Assembly: GCA_013360585.1 (NCBI GenBank)
Contig: JABWBH010000013.1
Coordinates: forward strand, 95,596 to 159,595
Direction of reading: 5' to 3'
DNA from: Phycisphaerae bacterium
Lineage (GTDB): Bacteria > Planctomycetota > Phycisphaerae > UBA1845
Length of the DNA: 64,000 bases
Positions 52,555-62,162 of the stretch are shown one piece after another. The translations under genes and the position numbers were made by a program. Positions within the stretch are counted from its first letter, which is position 1, and each line of letters starts with the position of its first letter. The notes under the pieces were generated by a model that did not search any database, was not told where the DNA came from, and was given only the letters and a program-made list of their open reading frames with translations.

Positions 52555-54309
52555 TCATGTCCGGAATGCGGCGATCGTGGCGACCGACGCGAAACCGCCC
52601 GCCGTCCGCCCGATGACGCGCACCCCCCGGACCGCGACCGATGCGAACCGAATCTCGTATTGCACCCACGGCGCCTTCGTCAGCGGCTCCTCGCCCGCCG
52701 GATACTCCGGCCGCCACCGCGCGTCTCGAACCGCGCGCCACGCCCCGGACTCGTCGCGCACCTCGACACGCGGGTCGATGAACCAGCCGCCGACCTCCTC
52801 CAGCGTGCCGGTCCGAAACAGCACCCGGCCGACCGACACCGGCGCGGTCCACGCATATCCGTAATACGCCTCGGCGCCGGTGTTGGGGATCGAGCCGTCC
52901 GCGCCCGACGGCACGAAGCCGTAAAAGGAAAGCGGCGGATCCGCATCCGGCGCGGGCCACGCGGACAGCGGCGCCTGATCGCGGATCACCGTCACGGAGT
53001 CCGCCAGCAGCGCCCGTGGTGTGAAGACGATCATCCGCGAGAGCGCCGCCTCATCCAGCACGTCGGTGTGCGACACGACCTGCGCTGCCGAGAGGGCGAG
53101 GTTCTCGCCGGTCGTCCGCGTCGGTCCCGTCGCGGGGGTCTGCTCGATCGATGGCGCGGGTTCCACCGGGGCGTGAAACCCGACCTGTGACGGGATGACG
53201 AGGGCCTCTGCGGGACCGTCGCCTTCAACGCGCCCGCCCGCGCGCCGGACGACGCGCTCGCCCTGCGCCGCGATCCGCGACGCCAGGTCGGTCAACCGCG
53301 CATCCGGAAGATCAAAGCGGGTGCGGTTGTGATAGCGGTCGTTCAGAGGCAGCGTCCACGCCCGGTCGGACAGCGGATCCAGCAGGTCGGCGGGAATGCC
53401 CTCGATTCCGGTCAGGATCGCGACCAGCCCGCACATCGTGGCGGCCTGATTGTCCACGTCAAACCCGATCCGGCAGCACATCTCGAGCGTCCGCCGGAAA
53501 TCGCCGCCGCCGTAAAGCAGCGCGAGAATGCCGCACGCCCCGTTGAGATTCGCGTTCCAGATCGTGCGCGTCGCCGCCGGTTCGCCGTGGTAGTACGCCT
53601 CACACAGCTCCCCCCGCGCACGTCGCCAGTCCTGAGGAAACTGCTCGTGCAGCCGCCGCATGTGCGCCACGGTGGCTCTGAACCGCGCCCCGGGCGGGAG
53701 ATGATCGCACGCCACGTCAACCAGCCGCCGCACGTCACGTTCGAAGAACGCCGCCGCATACATCACGCCGTAGTGGATCGTCGGCTCGATCCCCCACCCG
53801 TCCGCCATCACCCGCGCCGCCCACGCGGATTTCTCCGCCGCGTAACGCAGCAGGCCCGGCGCGGTCACGCCCCAGATCTCGTTCACAAGCTGCGGGTCGA
53901 TCTGAAACCCGTGCGGATTGATCCCGCACCGTCCGGTCAGCGGCGGGCGCAGACCGTGGTGCATCAGGCCCAGCGCCGCCCGGTTCGCCACCCAGACGTG
54001 GCTGCGCACGTGGTGCATCCAGCGCCGGGCCAACTCGTCATACGTGACGTCCCGGTCACCGGCTTCCTCCATCGCCAGCAGGTACAGGTACTCGATGTCG
54101 GTGTCGTCGTCGGAGAATGCCCCGTCGGCCTGGCGCACCAGGTCGAGCACCCACTCCTTCCACTCCGGGGTTTCGCCTTCGGGCATCGGCTCGTCGAGGT
54201 AGACGTTCTCGTAGCCGAGTCCGAACATGTTGCCGACGCACTGCCCGATCCACGAGGCGTAGACCTTGCGGCGGTACTCGGCAAGCGGAAGACGCAACTC
54301 GGTCGGCAT
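52555..54309 (-). CDS. ADP-ribosylglycohydrolase family protein with C-terminal galactose-binding-like domain
   Basis: 584 residues. The N-terminal 350 residues belong to the DraG/ADP-ribosylglycohydrolase fold: WIGQCVGNMFGLGYENVY, AFSDDDTDIEYLYLLAMEE (metal-binding Asp cluster), RDVTYDELARRWMHHV and GFDVDNQAATMCGLVAILTG (second metal cluster). A beta-rich C-terminal part (about 390-584) resembles a discoidin/galactose-binding sandwich. This combination occurs in planctomycetes. The hydrolase would cleave an N- or O-glycosidic bond to ribose; the substrate is unknown. No signal peptide. Stop is 57 nt before birA on the same strand. Confidence 0.83.
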   Translation of the reverse strand: MPTELRLPLAEYRRKVYASWIGQCVGNMFGLGYENVYLDEPMPEGETPEWKEWVLDLVRQADGAFSDDDTDIEYLYLLAMEEAGDRDVTYDELARRWMHHVRSHVWVANRAALGLMHHGLRPPLTGRCGINPHGFQIDPQLVNEIWGVTAPGLLRYAAEKSAWAARVMADGWGIEPTIHYGVMYAAAFFERDVRRLVDVACDHLPPGARFRATVAHMRRLHEQFPQDWRRARGELCEAYYHGEPAATRTIWNANLNGACGILALLYGGGDFRRTLEMCCRIGFDVDNQAATMCGLVAILTGIEGIPADLLDPLSDRAWTLPLNDRYHNRTRFDLPDARLTDLASRIAAQGERVVRRAGGRVEGDGPAEALVIPSQVGFHAPVEPAPSIEQTPATGPTRTTGENLALSAAQVVSHTDVLDEAALSRMIVFTPRALLADSVTVIRDQAPLSAWPAPDADPPLSFYGFVPSGADGSIPNTGAEAYYGYAWTAPVSVGRVLFRTGTLEEVGGWFIDPRVEVRDESGAWRAVRDARWRPEYPAGEEPLTKAPWVQYEIRFASVAVRGVRVIGRTAGGFASVATIAAFRT

Positions 54310-54350
54310 AAACGCATCCTAAATCATGATTCACGTATGAGCGCCCCCGA

Positions 54351-54431
54351 GCCGCGGGCTTCAGCCCGCGCGAGCGTTCGTCTCACGCCGCGCCGCCGGA
54401 AACTTCGTCGGATCGCGGACCTCCGGTCCGC
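54351..54431. repeat. Cluster of GC-rich palindromic repeats
   Basis: Two palindromes close together: GCCGCGGGCTTCAGCCCGCG (54351-54370) and GCGGACCTCCGGTCCGC (54415-54431, perfect 7-bp arms). The second recurs, reversed and with changes, at 63420-63436 and 63452-63468. This gap of about 250 bp between two minus-strand genes has no gene. Confidence 0.55.
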
Positions 54432-54562
54432 CCGTGCGGCGTGCGAGGTTCCGGTCCGGCGGACTGGAACTTCGCGATCCGGGCTGAAGCCACGGGCGTA
54501 CAACTCAGGACGTCGGCAGGCGGAGCGATTCCTGACGGCGCGACTTGGTTCCACGGCGGCAT

Positions 54563-56002
54563 CTACGATGCGCGGGCGGCGGCGCCCGCGCCGAGGAATC
54601 CGTCCACTTCGTTGGCGACGATCACGCCGTAGTTAATCGTACCCAGCCAGCCCGACATGATGATGCCGACGGACCCGGTGTGAAACAGCCCCGGCACGCG
54701 CTTCGGAAGGTCCATGCTGGCCTTGAGGCCCTCGAATTTTGTGCCGAACGTCGCTCCGAGCATGTGCTGCGTGTAATGCGCGAACGTCCGGGGCGTGCTC
54801 GCCTCGACGTGGTCGATGATGGAGCTTACGCCGGGAAGGTATTTCTCCAGCCCGACGATCGTGGCGTCGATCAGCCGCTGCTTCTCGCGCTGGTAGGTCG
54901 CTTCGTCGAGGTCCGCCCAGTCCACCCAGTTCGCGTTCGTCGAGGACACGATGTAATAACGCTCCGGGTGGTGCGGACGCGTGTCCGGGTAATACAGCGA
55001 GAACGTCCGGCTGGTCACCTCCCGCGCGCACATCGCCTCGAAGTCGAACTCCGGCCAGGTGGAGGTGAACAACAGGTCGCCGACGTAGGGGATGCGCTCG
55101 CCCTGGCGCACCGCCATGTAAACCTGGCAACTGCTGTTGGCGAGGCGCACCCGGCGGACTTCGTCGAGATAGTCCTCGGGCACGACGGACGGGTCGAGCA
55201 TCTTCAGGACCGTGTTCTTCAGGTTGGCGTTGGAGACCACGCTTCCGGCGCGGATCGCCCGCCCGTCCGCCACGACGCCGCACGCCCGTCCGTCCTCCAC
55301 GAGAATACGCTCGACAAGCACCTGCTGCCGAAGGTCCACGCCGTTGCGCTTCAGCTCCGTCTTCATCTTGAAGATCAGGTCGTCGGTGCCGCCTTGATAA
55401 ATGTAGACGCCTTTGCTCATGAAGTTCGAGAAGACGATCCCGTAGCTGATCGCCGGGTCGTCGAGCGTCGAGCCGTTGGCGTAGTTGATCGGCTCCATCA
55501 GCAGGCGCCAGACGTCCGTGCGCCCCGGAAAAAAGCGTTGAAACAGCTCCCGCGTCGTCATCGTCTGATCGTCGTAGAAGTCCATCCCCCGCGAGGTGTC
55601 GAAGAACGCCTCCACCGTCGCCGCCTCCACGCCGAAGCGCTCGGTCAGAAGGCGCGTGAAGTCCGCCCGGTCGAACGTCGTCTCGAGCGTGAACTGCGGA
55701 TTGTCGAAGCGGATGCCCTTGAGCTGGCGGATGTTTCCGGCGATCTCCTCCGTCCAATACCGCCGGCAGCTCTTGATCATCCCCACCGGAAACCCGTGCA
55801 GCGAGATGTCGAAGATGCGCCCGCCGGGACGGCGGAACCACGTCGCCATCCCCCCGAAGTTGTAATGCTGCTCCAGCAGCAGGACGCTCCGCCCCGCCTT
55901 CGCCAGCACGTTCGCGCAGGTCAGCCCCGCCAGGCCTGAGCCGATGACGATCACGTCGTAGTCATTGCGGACGTCTTTGAGTCGATCCTTCGGCATGTTC
56001 AC
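54563..56002 (-). CDS. CrtI-type FAD-dependent oxidoreductase (phytoene desaturase/retinol saturase family)
   Basis: 479 residues from a GTG at 56002, or 477 from the ATG at 55996; both lack a clear ribosome binding site. The N-terminal dinucleotide motif is [21 protein letters not shown], followed by [16 protein letters not shown], and the C-terminal FAD-binding segment is [17 protein letters not shown] with [11 protein letters not shown]. This is the CrtI/NAD(P)-FAD fold used on carotenoids, retinol and related lipids. No carotenoid gene is adjacent, so the substrate is unknown. It follows the barrel-like gene by 21 nt, so the two probably share a transcript. Confidence 0.82.
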   Translation of the reverse strand: MNMPKDRLKDVRNDYDVIVIGSGLAGLTCANVLAKAGRSVLLLEQHYNFGGMATWFRRPGGRIFDISLHGFPVGMIKSCRRYWTEEIAGNIRQLKGIRFDNPQFTLETTFDRADFTRLLTERFGVEAATVEAFFDTSRGMDFYDDQTMTTRELFQRFFPGRTDVWRLLMEPINYANGSTLDDPAISYGIVFSNFMSKGVYIYQGGTDDLIFKMKTELKRNGVDLRQQVLVERILVEDGRACGVVADGRAIRAGSVVSNANLKNTVLKMLDPSVVPEDYLDEVRRVRLANSSCQVYMAVRQGERIPYVGDLLFTSTWPEFDFEAMCAREVTSRTFSLYYPDTRPHHPERYYIVSSTNANWVDWADLDEATYQREKQRLIDATIVGLEKYLPGVSSIIDHVEASTPRTFAHYTQHMLGATFGTKFEGLKASMDLPKRVPGLFHTGSVGIIMSGWLGTINYGVIVANEVDGFLGAGAAARAS

Positions 56003-56023
56003 CGCGGTGAGCTTTTCCTGCCC

Positions 56024-58144
56024 TTACCGCCGCACCAGGTCCGACAGCTCCCGACGGACGTTGAGCCAGACTCCGTAGCCCCGGTCCTCGCCGTCGCCGA
56101 TATCGAGCAGATCGTATTCGGCGGTCAGTTCGACATCCAGAAGCCCGCGTGTCAGGCGGATTGTCCCCTCGAGGTCCACGCCCTGCGTCGTGCCGTCGAT
56201 CGAGTCCCGCTCATGTCGGTAGCCCACGCCGAGCGAGGTCGAAAGATGATCCGAGAATTGCAGCGTATCCTTCAGGTCCGCGTCGAATGCGGTCACGCGG
56301 CGCGGGTCGAAGTCGCCGTCGAAGCGGAAATGCGAGAGCATCGCCGAGGCGTCGAGCGTGTGTCCAGGGCTTCGCAGCAGGTCCGCGCGACCGCTGACGT
56401 GCCACGCCTCATACGGCAGCACCGAGTCGTTGAAAAGCTCGAACTCGCCCGACACGGTCCACCGGTCGCGCTCGTAACGGAGGCCGAGGCGGTGGTGATC
56501 CGTGTTGTCCGCGAAGGCGTCGAAGACCGGGTCGAAGAAATCCGCCGCGAAAGGCCGGCGGAACTCCGGCTCGTCCACCCACTGCCGCCGATTTTGCCAG
56601 AGGTAGTAAGGCGTCAGACCGCCGTCGAACGCATGCTCGATGCGCAGGTCGGACTGGACCGTGTCCGTCCGGGAGCCGGTCGGAACGCGGTACTCGTAGT
56701 CGAAGGAGACCGCCTCGCCGTCCGCGATGTCGCCGGAGAGGATGCGGCGTATGAACGTCAGCCGGCCCGCCTGCGTCACGGTGTAATCCAGCCCCTCGGT
56801 GTAGATCCGCGTACGCGATGCATTGAAGGCGCGGAGGCTGAAACGCCGCACGTCGGATTTGCGCAGCACCGCCGGACGAACCGTGTCCAGCGTGTGCGTC
56901 TCGCCGCGCACGACGGAGATCGGTCCGTCGCCCGTCGTCTCGGCCCGCACGAGGTGGATCGCGCCGTCGATCGTCAGGCGTCCCCAGGGCGTCGGGTGGT
57001 CGAAGCTCATGTCCAGCAGACCGCCGTATTCGTAGGTCTCGACATCATCCTCGACGCGCTCGACGCGCCAGAAGGCGTCGGCGGTAAGGCGAAGCTCGTC
57101 GGTGATGCCCCACGCGGCCTCGACGTCGGCCTTATGCCGGTCGATCGAAAGCCCGTCCTGGTCGGTCTTGTAGAGGTTGTAGCGCCAGGTGGTCTGAAGG
57201 CGGTCGGTATGCTGGAAGGTCAGCCGCGGGGCGAACTCGGTTTCGTCGCGGGCGAGGTCGCCCTCCTCGTCGTTGTGCCGCAGCAGCAGATCCCACGCGT
57301 GTCGGCCCTCGCGTCCGAACTCGATCCGGTGCTCGACGCGAAGCTCGTCGCGCCGCGTGTCCAGCGAACCTCGCGAGCCCTGGTACTTGCTCTCGACGTT
57401 CTCGTGATCGTAAGTCAGGCGAAGCCCGTGTCCGTCGCTGATGTCCCAGCGGTGATCGACGTGGAAGCGAGCGCGCTCGCGGGATTCATCATCCTCGCCC
57501 GAGACGTTTCCGGTGCGCTGCACGTCGGACAGATCGAAGCCGACGTCCGTGCGGGTCGTCGGCGTCGTGAGATGAAACGCGATGCCGTATTCCTCGTTAT
57601 CCTCAATCAGCGACGGCAGAAACCGGCGCGGGATGCGGTCGCGCGATCGCCGGGCGTAGGCGTCGAACGACGCCGGTTCATCCGGAAAGAGCGTCAGCGC
57701 CAGGTCGTAGCGGACGAGCGTACCCGAGTCCGTGTCCGTCTCAGAAATGCCGTCGACGGAGCGGTGAAAGCGCGACTGCGCCAGCCCGAGCTCCACGTCG
57801 CCGGAGAATTGCAGCGTCTCCTCGCCGAACGCATGCCCGTCGAGCGTGAAACCGAGCGACTCGCGGAACTCCAGCGCCCGGTCCGTCCGACGGATCCGCG
57901 AAAGCCCTGACGGATCGGAGGTCACGCGCCTCGACTCCAGACTGGATTCGAGATTCAGAAACGGATCGGTCAGGTCCAGCCGGTATCGGCGGGCGAGGGT
58001 TGCGGCGGCGCCCTCCGCGGACTCGTCAGCCGAAGCTTCATGAGACTCCGACGTCACGTCACGGAAGCGCGGCGCGGCCAGCGCCGTCGACGCCGCTCCC
58101 CCGACGAGCCAACCCACCAGGATGCGCTTCACCGTCAGGTTCAT
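56024..58144 (-). CDS. Exported beta-barrel-like protein of unknown function
   Basis: 706 residues. Signal peptide (LVGWLVGGAASTALAA), then long regular beta strands with alternating polar and hydrophobic residues throughout, ending in DRGYGVWLNVRRELSDLVRR, which suggests an outer-membrane barrel. A small module near the middle (SRTRIYTEGLDYTVTQAGRL then RRILSGDIADGEAVSFDYEY) resembles a beta-domain seen in several bacterial surface proteins. There is no TonB box or plug. It ends in Arg-Arg instead of a terminal aromatic residue, so BAM assembly is uncertain. Divergent from an octaheme lipoprotein and co-directional with the FAD oxidoreductase. Confidence 0.72.
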   Translation of the reverse strand: MNLTVKRILVGWLVGGAASTALAAPRFRDVTSESHEASADESAEGAAATLARRYRLDLTDPFLNLESSLESRRVTSDPSGLSRIRRTDRALEFRESLGFTLDGHAFGEETLQFSGDVELGLAQSRFHRSVDGISETDTDSGTLVRYDLALTLFPDEPASFDAYARRSRDRIPRRFLPSLIEDNEEYGIAFHLTTPTTRTDVGFDLSDVQRTGNVSGEDDESRERARFHVDHRWDISDGHGLRLTYDHENVESKYQGSRGSLDTRRDELRVEHRIEFGREGRHAWDLLLRHNDEEGDLARDETEFAPRLTFQHTDRLQTTWRYNLYKTDQDGLSIDRHKADVEAAWGITDELRLTADAFWRVERVEDDVETYEYGGLLDMSFDHPTPWGRLTIDGAIHLVRAETTGDGPISVVRGETHTLDTVRPAVLRKSDVRRFSLRAFNASRTRIYTEGLDYTVTQAGRLTFIRRILSGDIADGEAVSFDYEYRVPTGSRTDTVQSDLRIEHAFDGGLTPYYLWQNRRQWVDEPEFRRPFAADFFDPVFDAFADNTDHHRLGLRYERDRWTVSGEFELFNDSVLPYEAWHVSGRADLLRSPGHTLDASAMLSHFRFDGDFDPRRVTAFDADLKDTLQFSDHLSTSLGVGYRHERDSIDGTTQGVDLEGTIRLTRGLLDVELTAEYDLLDIGDGEDRGYGVWLNVRRELSDLVRR

Positions 58145-58459
58145 TCATCGCCCCCCGGCACGTCGAGCGCACCGGGCCAGACCGTCTACGTGTGTACATG
58201 AAGAACCGGCAACCGGTCGGCGGCGAGCAGACCGCGCATGCGCCGCGCGACGCCGGCGTATTCAATCAGACGCGCCGCCCACTGCCAACGCCGTCTCCGA
58301 AGATTTCCGGTCTGCGTCGAATCGCGCAACGCGGGTGTCCGAATCCGCGCCGCCCCTGCGCGGCTTTGCTTGATCGGATCGGCATCGCCGGTAAGGTGAC
58401 CCGCGGTCGACCGTCAATTCGACGGTCGCGGCAGGGCGGCTGACCGGCGGGGATTCAGC
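58145..58459. other. Intergenic region between divergent barrel and cytochrome genes
   Basis: 315 bp. It should carry two promoters, but I read no clear pair, and the only open frames are shadows of the flanking genes. Confidence 0.5.
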
Positions 58460-59749
58460 ATGTGCAGCGCGATCCGGAGATGCATGACGGCGATGGCCGC
58501 CGGGATTGCGGTCGCGACCGGATGTTCGGTGACGTGGACGCCGAGCGATGATGGTGGAGGGCTTCCCGGCAATCGGACCGACCCCACCAACGGCGGAGCG
58601 AGTTATGTTGGGTCGGCCGCATGCGCCGCCTGTCATGCCGACGTGGCTGCCCGTCACGCCTTGCACGGGCACGCTCGGATCCTCACCCGGATTGACGGCG
58701 TGCCGCCCGTTTTTCCGGAGACCGCCTCGCGCGCGGGAGTTCCTGCGCCTCCCGACGGATACGACTGGACAGACATCGCCTACGTCATCGGCGGTTACAC
58801 GAAAAAGGCCAATTTCATCGACCAATTCGGTTTCGTCATCCCTTCAGGCTCGACGGATGCTCCCGTGCAGTGGAACCTTGCGTTTCCGCCGACCGGTTCA
58901 GCCGCGGGATTCGCGAACGTGGAGAGCGGGACCTCGGAGCCGGGCGAGTACGCGCACGACTGTTTTCGTTGTCATGCGACCGGAGCGGCGGCCAGCGCAG
59001 AAGACGCGCCGCCTCATCAGGACAACCGACCCGGTATCCTGGGAACCTGGGCGGAGGCGGGCGTGCAATGTGAGTCGTGTCACGGTCCGGGCAGCCGGCA
59101 CTTCACGGCGGACGGACGGGACGTTCAGGTGCATCCGTCGGCGATCTTTGTCTCCTCCCAACCGAGCGCGACCTGCGGACCGTGTCACTCTCGGACCAAC
59201 GAAGCAGCGCGTCTTGAAGGCGACGAGGGTTTTGTGGCCAGTTATCAGCAGTACTCCGAACTGCTTGCCAGCGGTGGGCATGCCTCGTTCGGATGCGCCA
59301 CCTGCCACGATCCGCACGTCTCCGTCGCTTACGACCGGGGCAACGCGATCCGGAATGCCTGCACGGATTGTCACACGGACCAGAACATGGGCAAGCACGC
59401 GGGGAAAGTGTTCACCCGCGGGGATTACACCGAAGTTCTGACCTGCGAAAGCTGTCACATGCCCTTTGCCGGAAAGAGCGCGTCATCTGCGACGGCTGAA
59501 GTCGTCGGGGAACTGGGCCGGATGGGCGACACGCGCACGCACATTTTCCGCATTGACAGCTCGTCGGTCACTTATACGGACATGTTCACCGAGGATCTTG
59601 CGGAGGTGCGCACGGACGCGGCGGGGCGTGCGGCGGTGACGCTCGACTTCGTCTGTCTCCGGTGTCACAACGGCATCGGCGCGTTCGACATCGAGTCGCG
59701 CTTCCTGACGGATATCGCGGCCAACATGCACTTCATCAGCGAGCCGTAA
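58460..59749 (+). CDS. Octaheme c-type cytochrome lipoprotein
   Basis: 429 residues. N-terminal signal with lipobox AIAVATGCS (Cys22), so it is probably a membrane-anchored lipoprotein outside the cytoplasm. Eight CXXCH heme sites: CAACH, CFRCH, CESCH, CGPCH, CATCH, CTDCH, CESCH and CLRCH. Heme spacing suggests a member of the multiheme family related to cytochrome c554/NrfA-like or tetrathionate-reductase-type proteins, but no substrate residue is evident. It could be an electron conduit or a reductase. Divergent from the barrel-like gene. Confidence 0.88.
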   Translation: MCSAIRRCMTAMAAGIAVATGCSVTWTPSDDGGGLPGNRTDPTNGGASYVGSAACAACHADVAARHALHGHARILTRIDGVPPVFPETASRAGVPAPPDGYDWTDIAYVIGGYTKKANFIDQFGFVIPSGSTDAPVQWNLAFPPTGSAAGFANVESGTSEPGEYAHDCFRCHATGAAASAEDAPPHQDNRPGILGTWAEAGVQCESCHGPGSRHFTADGRDVQVHPSAIFVSSQPSATCGPCHSRTNEAARLEGDEGFVASYQQYSELLASGGHASFGCATCHDPHVSVAYDRGNAIRNACTDCHTDQNMGKHAGKVFTRGDYTEVLTCESCHMPFAGKSASSATAEVVGELGRMGDTRTHIFRIDSSSVTYTDMFTEDLAEVRTDAAGRAAVTLDFVCLRCHNGIGAFDIESRFLTDIAANMHFISEP

Positions 59750-60280
59750 CCGCACCGCCCCCCTGATTTGGGTCGTGACGACCGAATTTCCTGGAAGGTG
59801 GACCGCGCCTTCGACGGACGGGGGCGCAGCGCGGGTTTTCCGCCTGACGGGGCGGCGGAAGGGGGGCGGGGCGATACTTGCGCTCGAGGGGTTGGGCTGG
59901 GCGGCGGTGCGGTGGGGTTCGCGCCGGGAGCGGGTTGACGGGGAGCGGGGTTGCGGTTAAGGTTCCGCTCTTTCCCGGCAGGCCGGACGACGGCACGACG
60001 GGGGTTACGGGAAGCCTTTAAGGGGCGGGTCGGGCGGAATCGGGAGGTTCCGCGAAGACAGGTGGGCGCCGGCAGTACGCGGCAAGGCGCTTAGGCCTCG
60101 GTTTCCCAGCGGCCGCGATCCTTCCTTTGCGGAAGCTCACGCCGCTTTTTACGGGTATCGGGTTGTGCCTGCGTTGTCGTGCTGAGCGTTGCGCGGCGTT
60201 CGCAATCGGCGATCCGAAATCGGAGATCTGAAACCCGCAATGCGGGGTTCCGGAGTTTTCGTTGACGGGCGAAGGCGTTT
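59750..60280. other. Intergenic region before tRNA-Gln
   Basis: About 530 bp. The first part (59750-59960) contains short GC-rich frames with no family content. The rest becomes less GC-rich towards tRNA-Gln. No repeat or terminator was recognised. Confidence 0.5.
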
Positions 60281-60352
60281 TGCCCGGTGGTGTAATCGGT
60301 AACACACCAGGTTTTGGTTCTGGTATTCCTGGTTCGAGTCCAGGCCGGGTAG
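60281..60352 (+). tRNA. tRNA-Gln (anticodon TTG)
   Basis: Cloverleaf with acceptor TGCCCGG/CCGGGTA, D-arm GTGT/ACAC, anticodon stem CCAGG/TCTGG with loop TTTTGGT, and T-arm CCTGG-TTCGAGT-CCAGG. Anticodon TTG reads CAA/CAG. The discriminator is G at 60352. The unpaired-looking U1-A72 type end is typical of tRNA-Gln. Confidence 0.97.
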
Positions 60353-60424
60353 GTCGGGGATAGGCGGCAGGCCGTAAGGGACGAGACGCGGGTTCGGGGT
60401 GGCGTTACAGGCGGCGGGAGTGTG

Positions 60425-61414
60425 ATGGCGGGGCACGCGAACAATCATGCGCCGATCGGCGGGCTGAAGATTTTCTCGGGCACGGCGTGCCGGGAACTGA
60501 CGACGCGCATCTGCGAGTATCTTGGCGTGCAGCAGGGTCGGGCGACGGTGGAGCGGTTCCCCGACGGCGAGACGCTGGTCAAGCTGGACGACGACGTGCG
60601 CGGCCGGGACTGCTTCGTCGTGCAGAGCACGCGTCCTCCGGTCAACGACAATCTGATGGAGCTGCTGATCTTCATCGACTGTCTTCGGCGGGCGTCGGCG
60701 AACCGGATCACGGCGGTGATTCCTTATTACGGTTACGCGCGCCAGGACCGCAAGGCGGAGGGGCGGACGCCGATCACGGCGAAGCTGGTGGCGAACCTGA
60801 TCGTGGAGGCGGGCGCGCACCGCGTGCTGACGATGAACCTTCACGCGGACCAGATTCAGGGTTTTTTCGATATTCCGCTGGATCACCTGTCGGCGGCGCC
60901 GGTGCTGACGGAGCATTTTCACACGCTGAAGCTGGACATGCCAGTGGTGGCGTCGCCGGACGTGGGGAACATCAAGTTCGGCAGTGATTTCGCGGCGCGG
61001 CTGAGCGCCGACCTGGCGGTAATCGACAAGCGTCGGATCGCCGGCGACGTGACGCGTGCGAACCGGGTGGTAGGGAACGTCGAGGGAGCGAGCGTGATGA
61101 TGTTCGACGACATGATCACGACGGCGGGGACGGTGTGTGAAGCGGCGAAGCTGCTGCGGCAGTTCGGGGCGAAAGAGGTTTACGTTTCCGCGGCGCATCC
61201 GGTGTTCGCGGGGCCTGCGGTCGAGCGTCTGCGTGAGGCGGGTTTTCGGCAGATCGTGGTGACGGACACGATTCCGGTGAGCGAGGAGGCGCGGCGGACA
61301 CTGTCGAACCTGAAGGTGTTGACGGTGGCGCCGCTGATCGGAGAGGGGATTCGTCGGATTCATGAGCACCTGTCGGTCAGCGAGCTGTTTCGCTGGGAAA
61401 AAAAGATGGGTTGA
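60425..61414 (+). CDS. prs: Ribose-phosphate pyrophosphokinase
   Basis: 329 residues. It makes PRPP from ribose 5-phosphate and ATP for nucleotide and histidine synthesis. Motifs: FSGTACRELTTRI, RFPDGETLVKL, PYYGYARQDRKAEGRTPITA (ATP-binding loop), MNLHADQIQGFFDIPLDHL, and the PRPP-binding loop MMFDDMITTAGTV. I use ATG 60425; a GTG at 60422 precedes it directly. Part of a housekeeping run with rplY and pth downstream. Confidence 0.96.
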   Translation: MAGHANNHAPIGGLKIFSGTACRELTTRICEYLGVQQGRATVERFPDGETLVKLDDDVRGRDCFVVQSTRPPVNDNLMELLIFIDCLRRASANRITAVIPYYGYARQDRKAEGRTPITAKLVANLIVEAGAHRVLTMNLHADQIQGFFDIPLDHLSAAPVLTEHFHTLKLDMPVVASPDVGNIKFGSDFAARLSADLAVIDKRRIAGDVTRANRVVGNVEGASVMMFDDMITTAGTVCEAAKLLRQFGAKEVYVSAAHPVFAGPAVERLREAGFRQIVVTDTIPVSEEARRTLSNLKVLTVAPLIGEGIRRIHEHLSVSELFRWEKKMG

Positions 61415-61506
61415 GTCGCCGCCCGGCATCGGGATCATGGCGTCCGTCGCAGGCTGCGGCGGGGCGTCCGGAGCGGGATGGTCAAAAGGACGGAGTTTCG
61501 AGTTGC

Positions 61507-62160
61507 ATGTCAAACGTTCAACTGAAAGCACAACCGCGCAAGAAGGTGGGGACGTCCGGGTCGCGCAAGCTGCGTGAGACGGGTGTGCTTCCGGCGGTGA
61601 TTTACGGTCACGGGGAGCCTCCGGAGTCGGTGATGCTCGATGAGCATGAGTTCGTCGTGGCGATCGGGCACGGGGCGCGGACGATGGCGCTGAACATCAA
61701 CGGGAAGGAGTCGCAGTTTCTGGTCAAGGAGGTGCAGTACGACCACCTCGGGAAGCGCCCGATCCACGTGGACTTTGTGCGCGTCGATCTGACGGAGAAG
61801 GTGCGCGTGAAGGTCGGCGTGGAGCTGCGCGGCGTGCCGATCGGGGTGAGCCACGGGGGCATTCTGGAGCAGTATCTGGCGGCGGTGGAGGTGGAATGCC
61901 TGGCGATGGCGATCCCCGAGACGCTGCACCCGATCGTGCAGCATCTGGACGTGGGTCAGGTGCTGGCGGTGCGCGACCTGGTGGTTCCCGAGGGCGTCAT
62001 CATCCTGAACGATCCGAACGACACGGTGGCGGCGATCCGCACGCTGGCGGAACCGGTGGAGGCGCCGGCGGCGGCGGAGCCGGGGACCGAACCTCAGTTG
62101 CCGGAGCGCATCGGTCGCGTGCGGCCTGAGGAGCCTGCGGAGGAAGAGAAGAAGAAGTAG
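61507..62160 (+). CDS. rplY: Ribosomal protein bL25 (long form, CTC-like)
   Basis: 217 residues. The N-terminal 5S rRNA-binding L25 domain (about 1-90: GTSGSRKLRETGVLPAVIYG, ARTMALNINGKESQFLVKEVQYDHL) is followed by the beta-rich TL5/CTC C-terminal domain (about 95-190). A Glu/Lys tail follows (EEPAEEEKKK). The start is MSNVQLKAQPRKKVG at 61507. The gene order prs-rplY-pth is common in bacteria, which supports the calls. Confidence 0.93.
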   Translation: MSNVQLKAQPRKKVGTSGSRKLRETGVLPAVIYGHGEPPESVMLDEHEFVVAIGHGARTMALNINGKESQFLVKEVQYDHLGKRPIHVDFVRVDLTEKVRVKVGVELRGVPIGVSHGGILEQYLAAVEVECLAMAIPETLHPIVQHLDVGQVLAVRDLVVPEGVIILNDPNDTVAAIRTLAEPVEAPAAAEPGTEPQLPERIGRVRPEEPAEEEKKK

Positions 62161-62162
62161 CC

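Noticed and set aside
59736..59996. Minus-strand frame of 86 residues after the cytochrome
   Set aside because: Pro/Arg-rich low-complexity, no start signal, no recognisable family.
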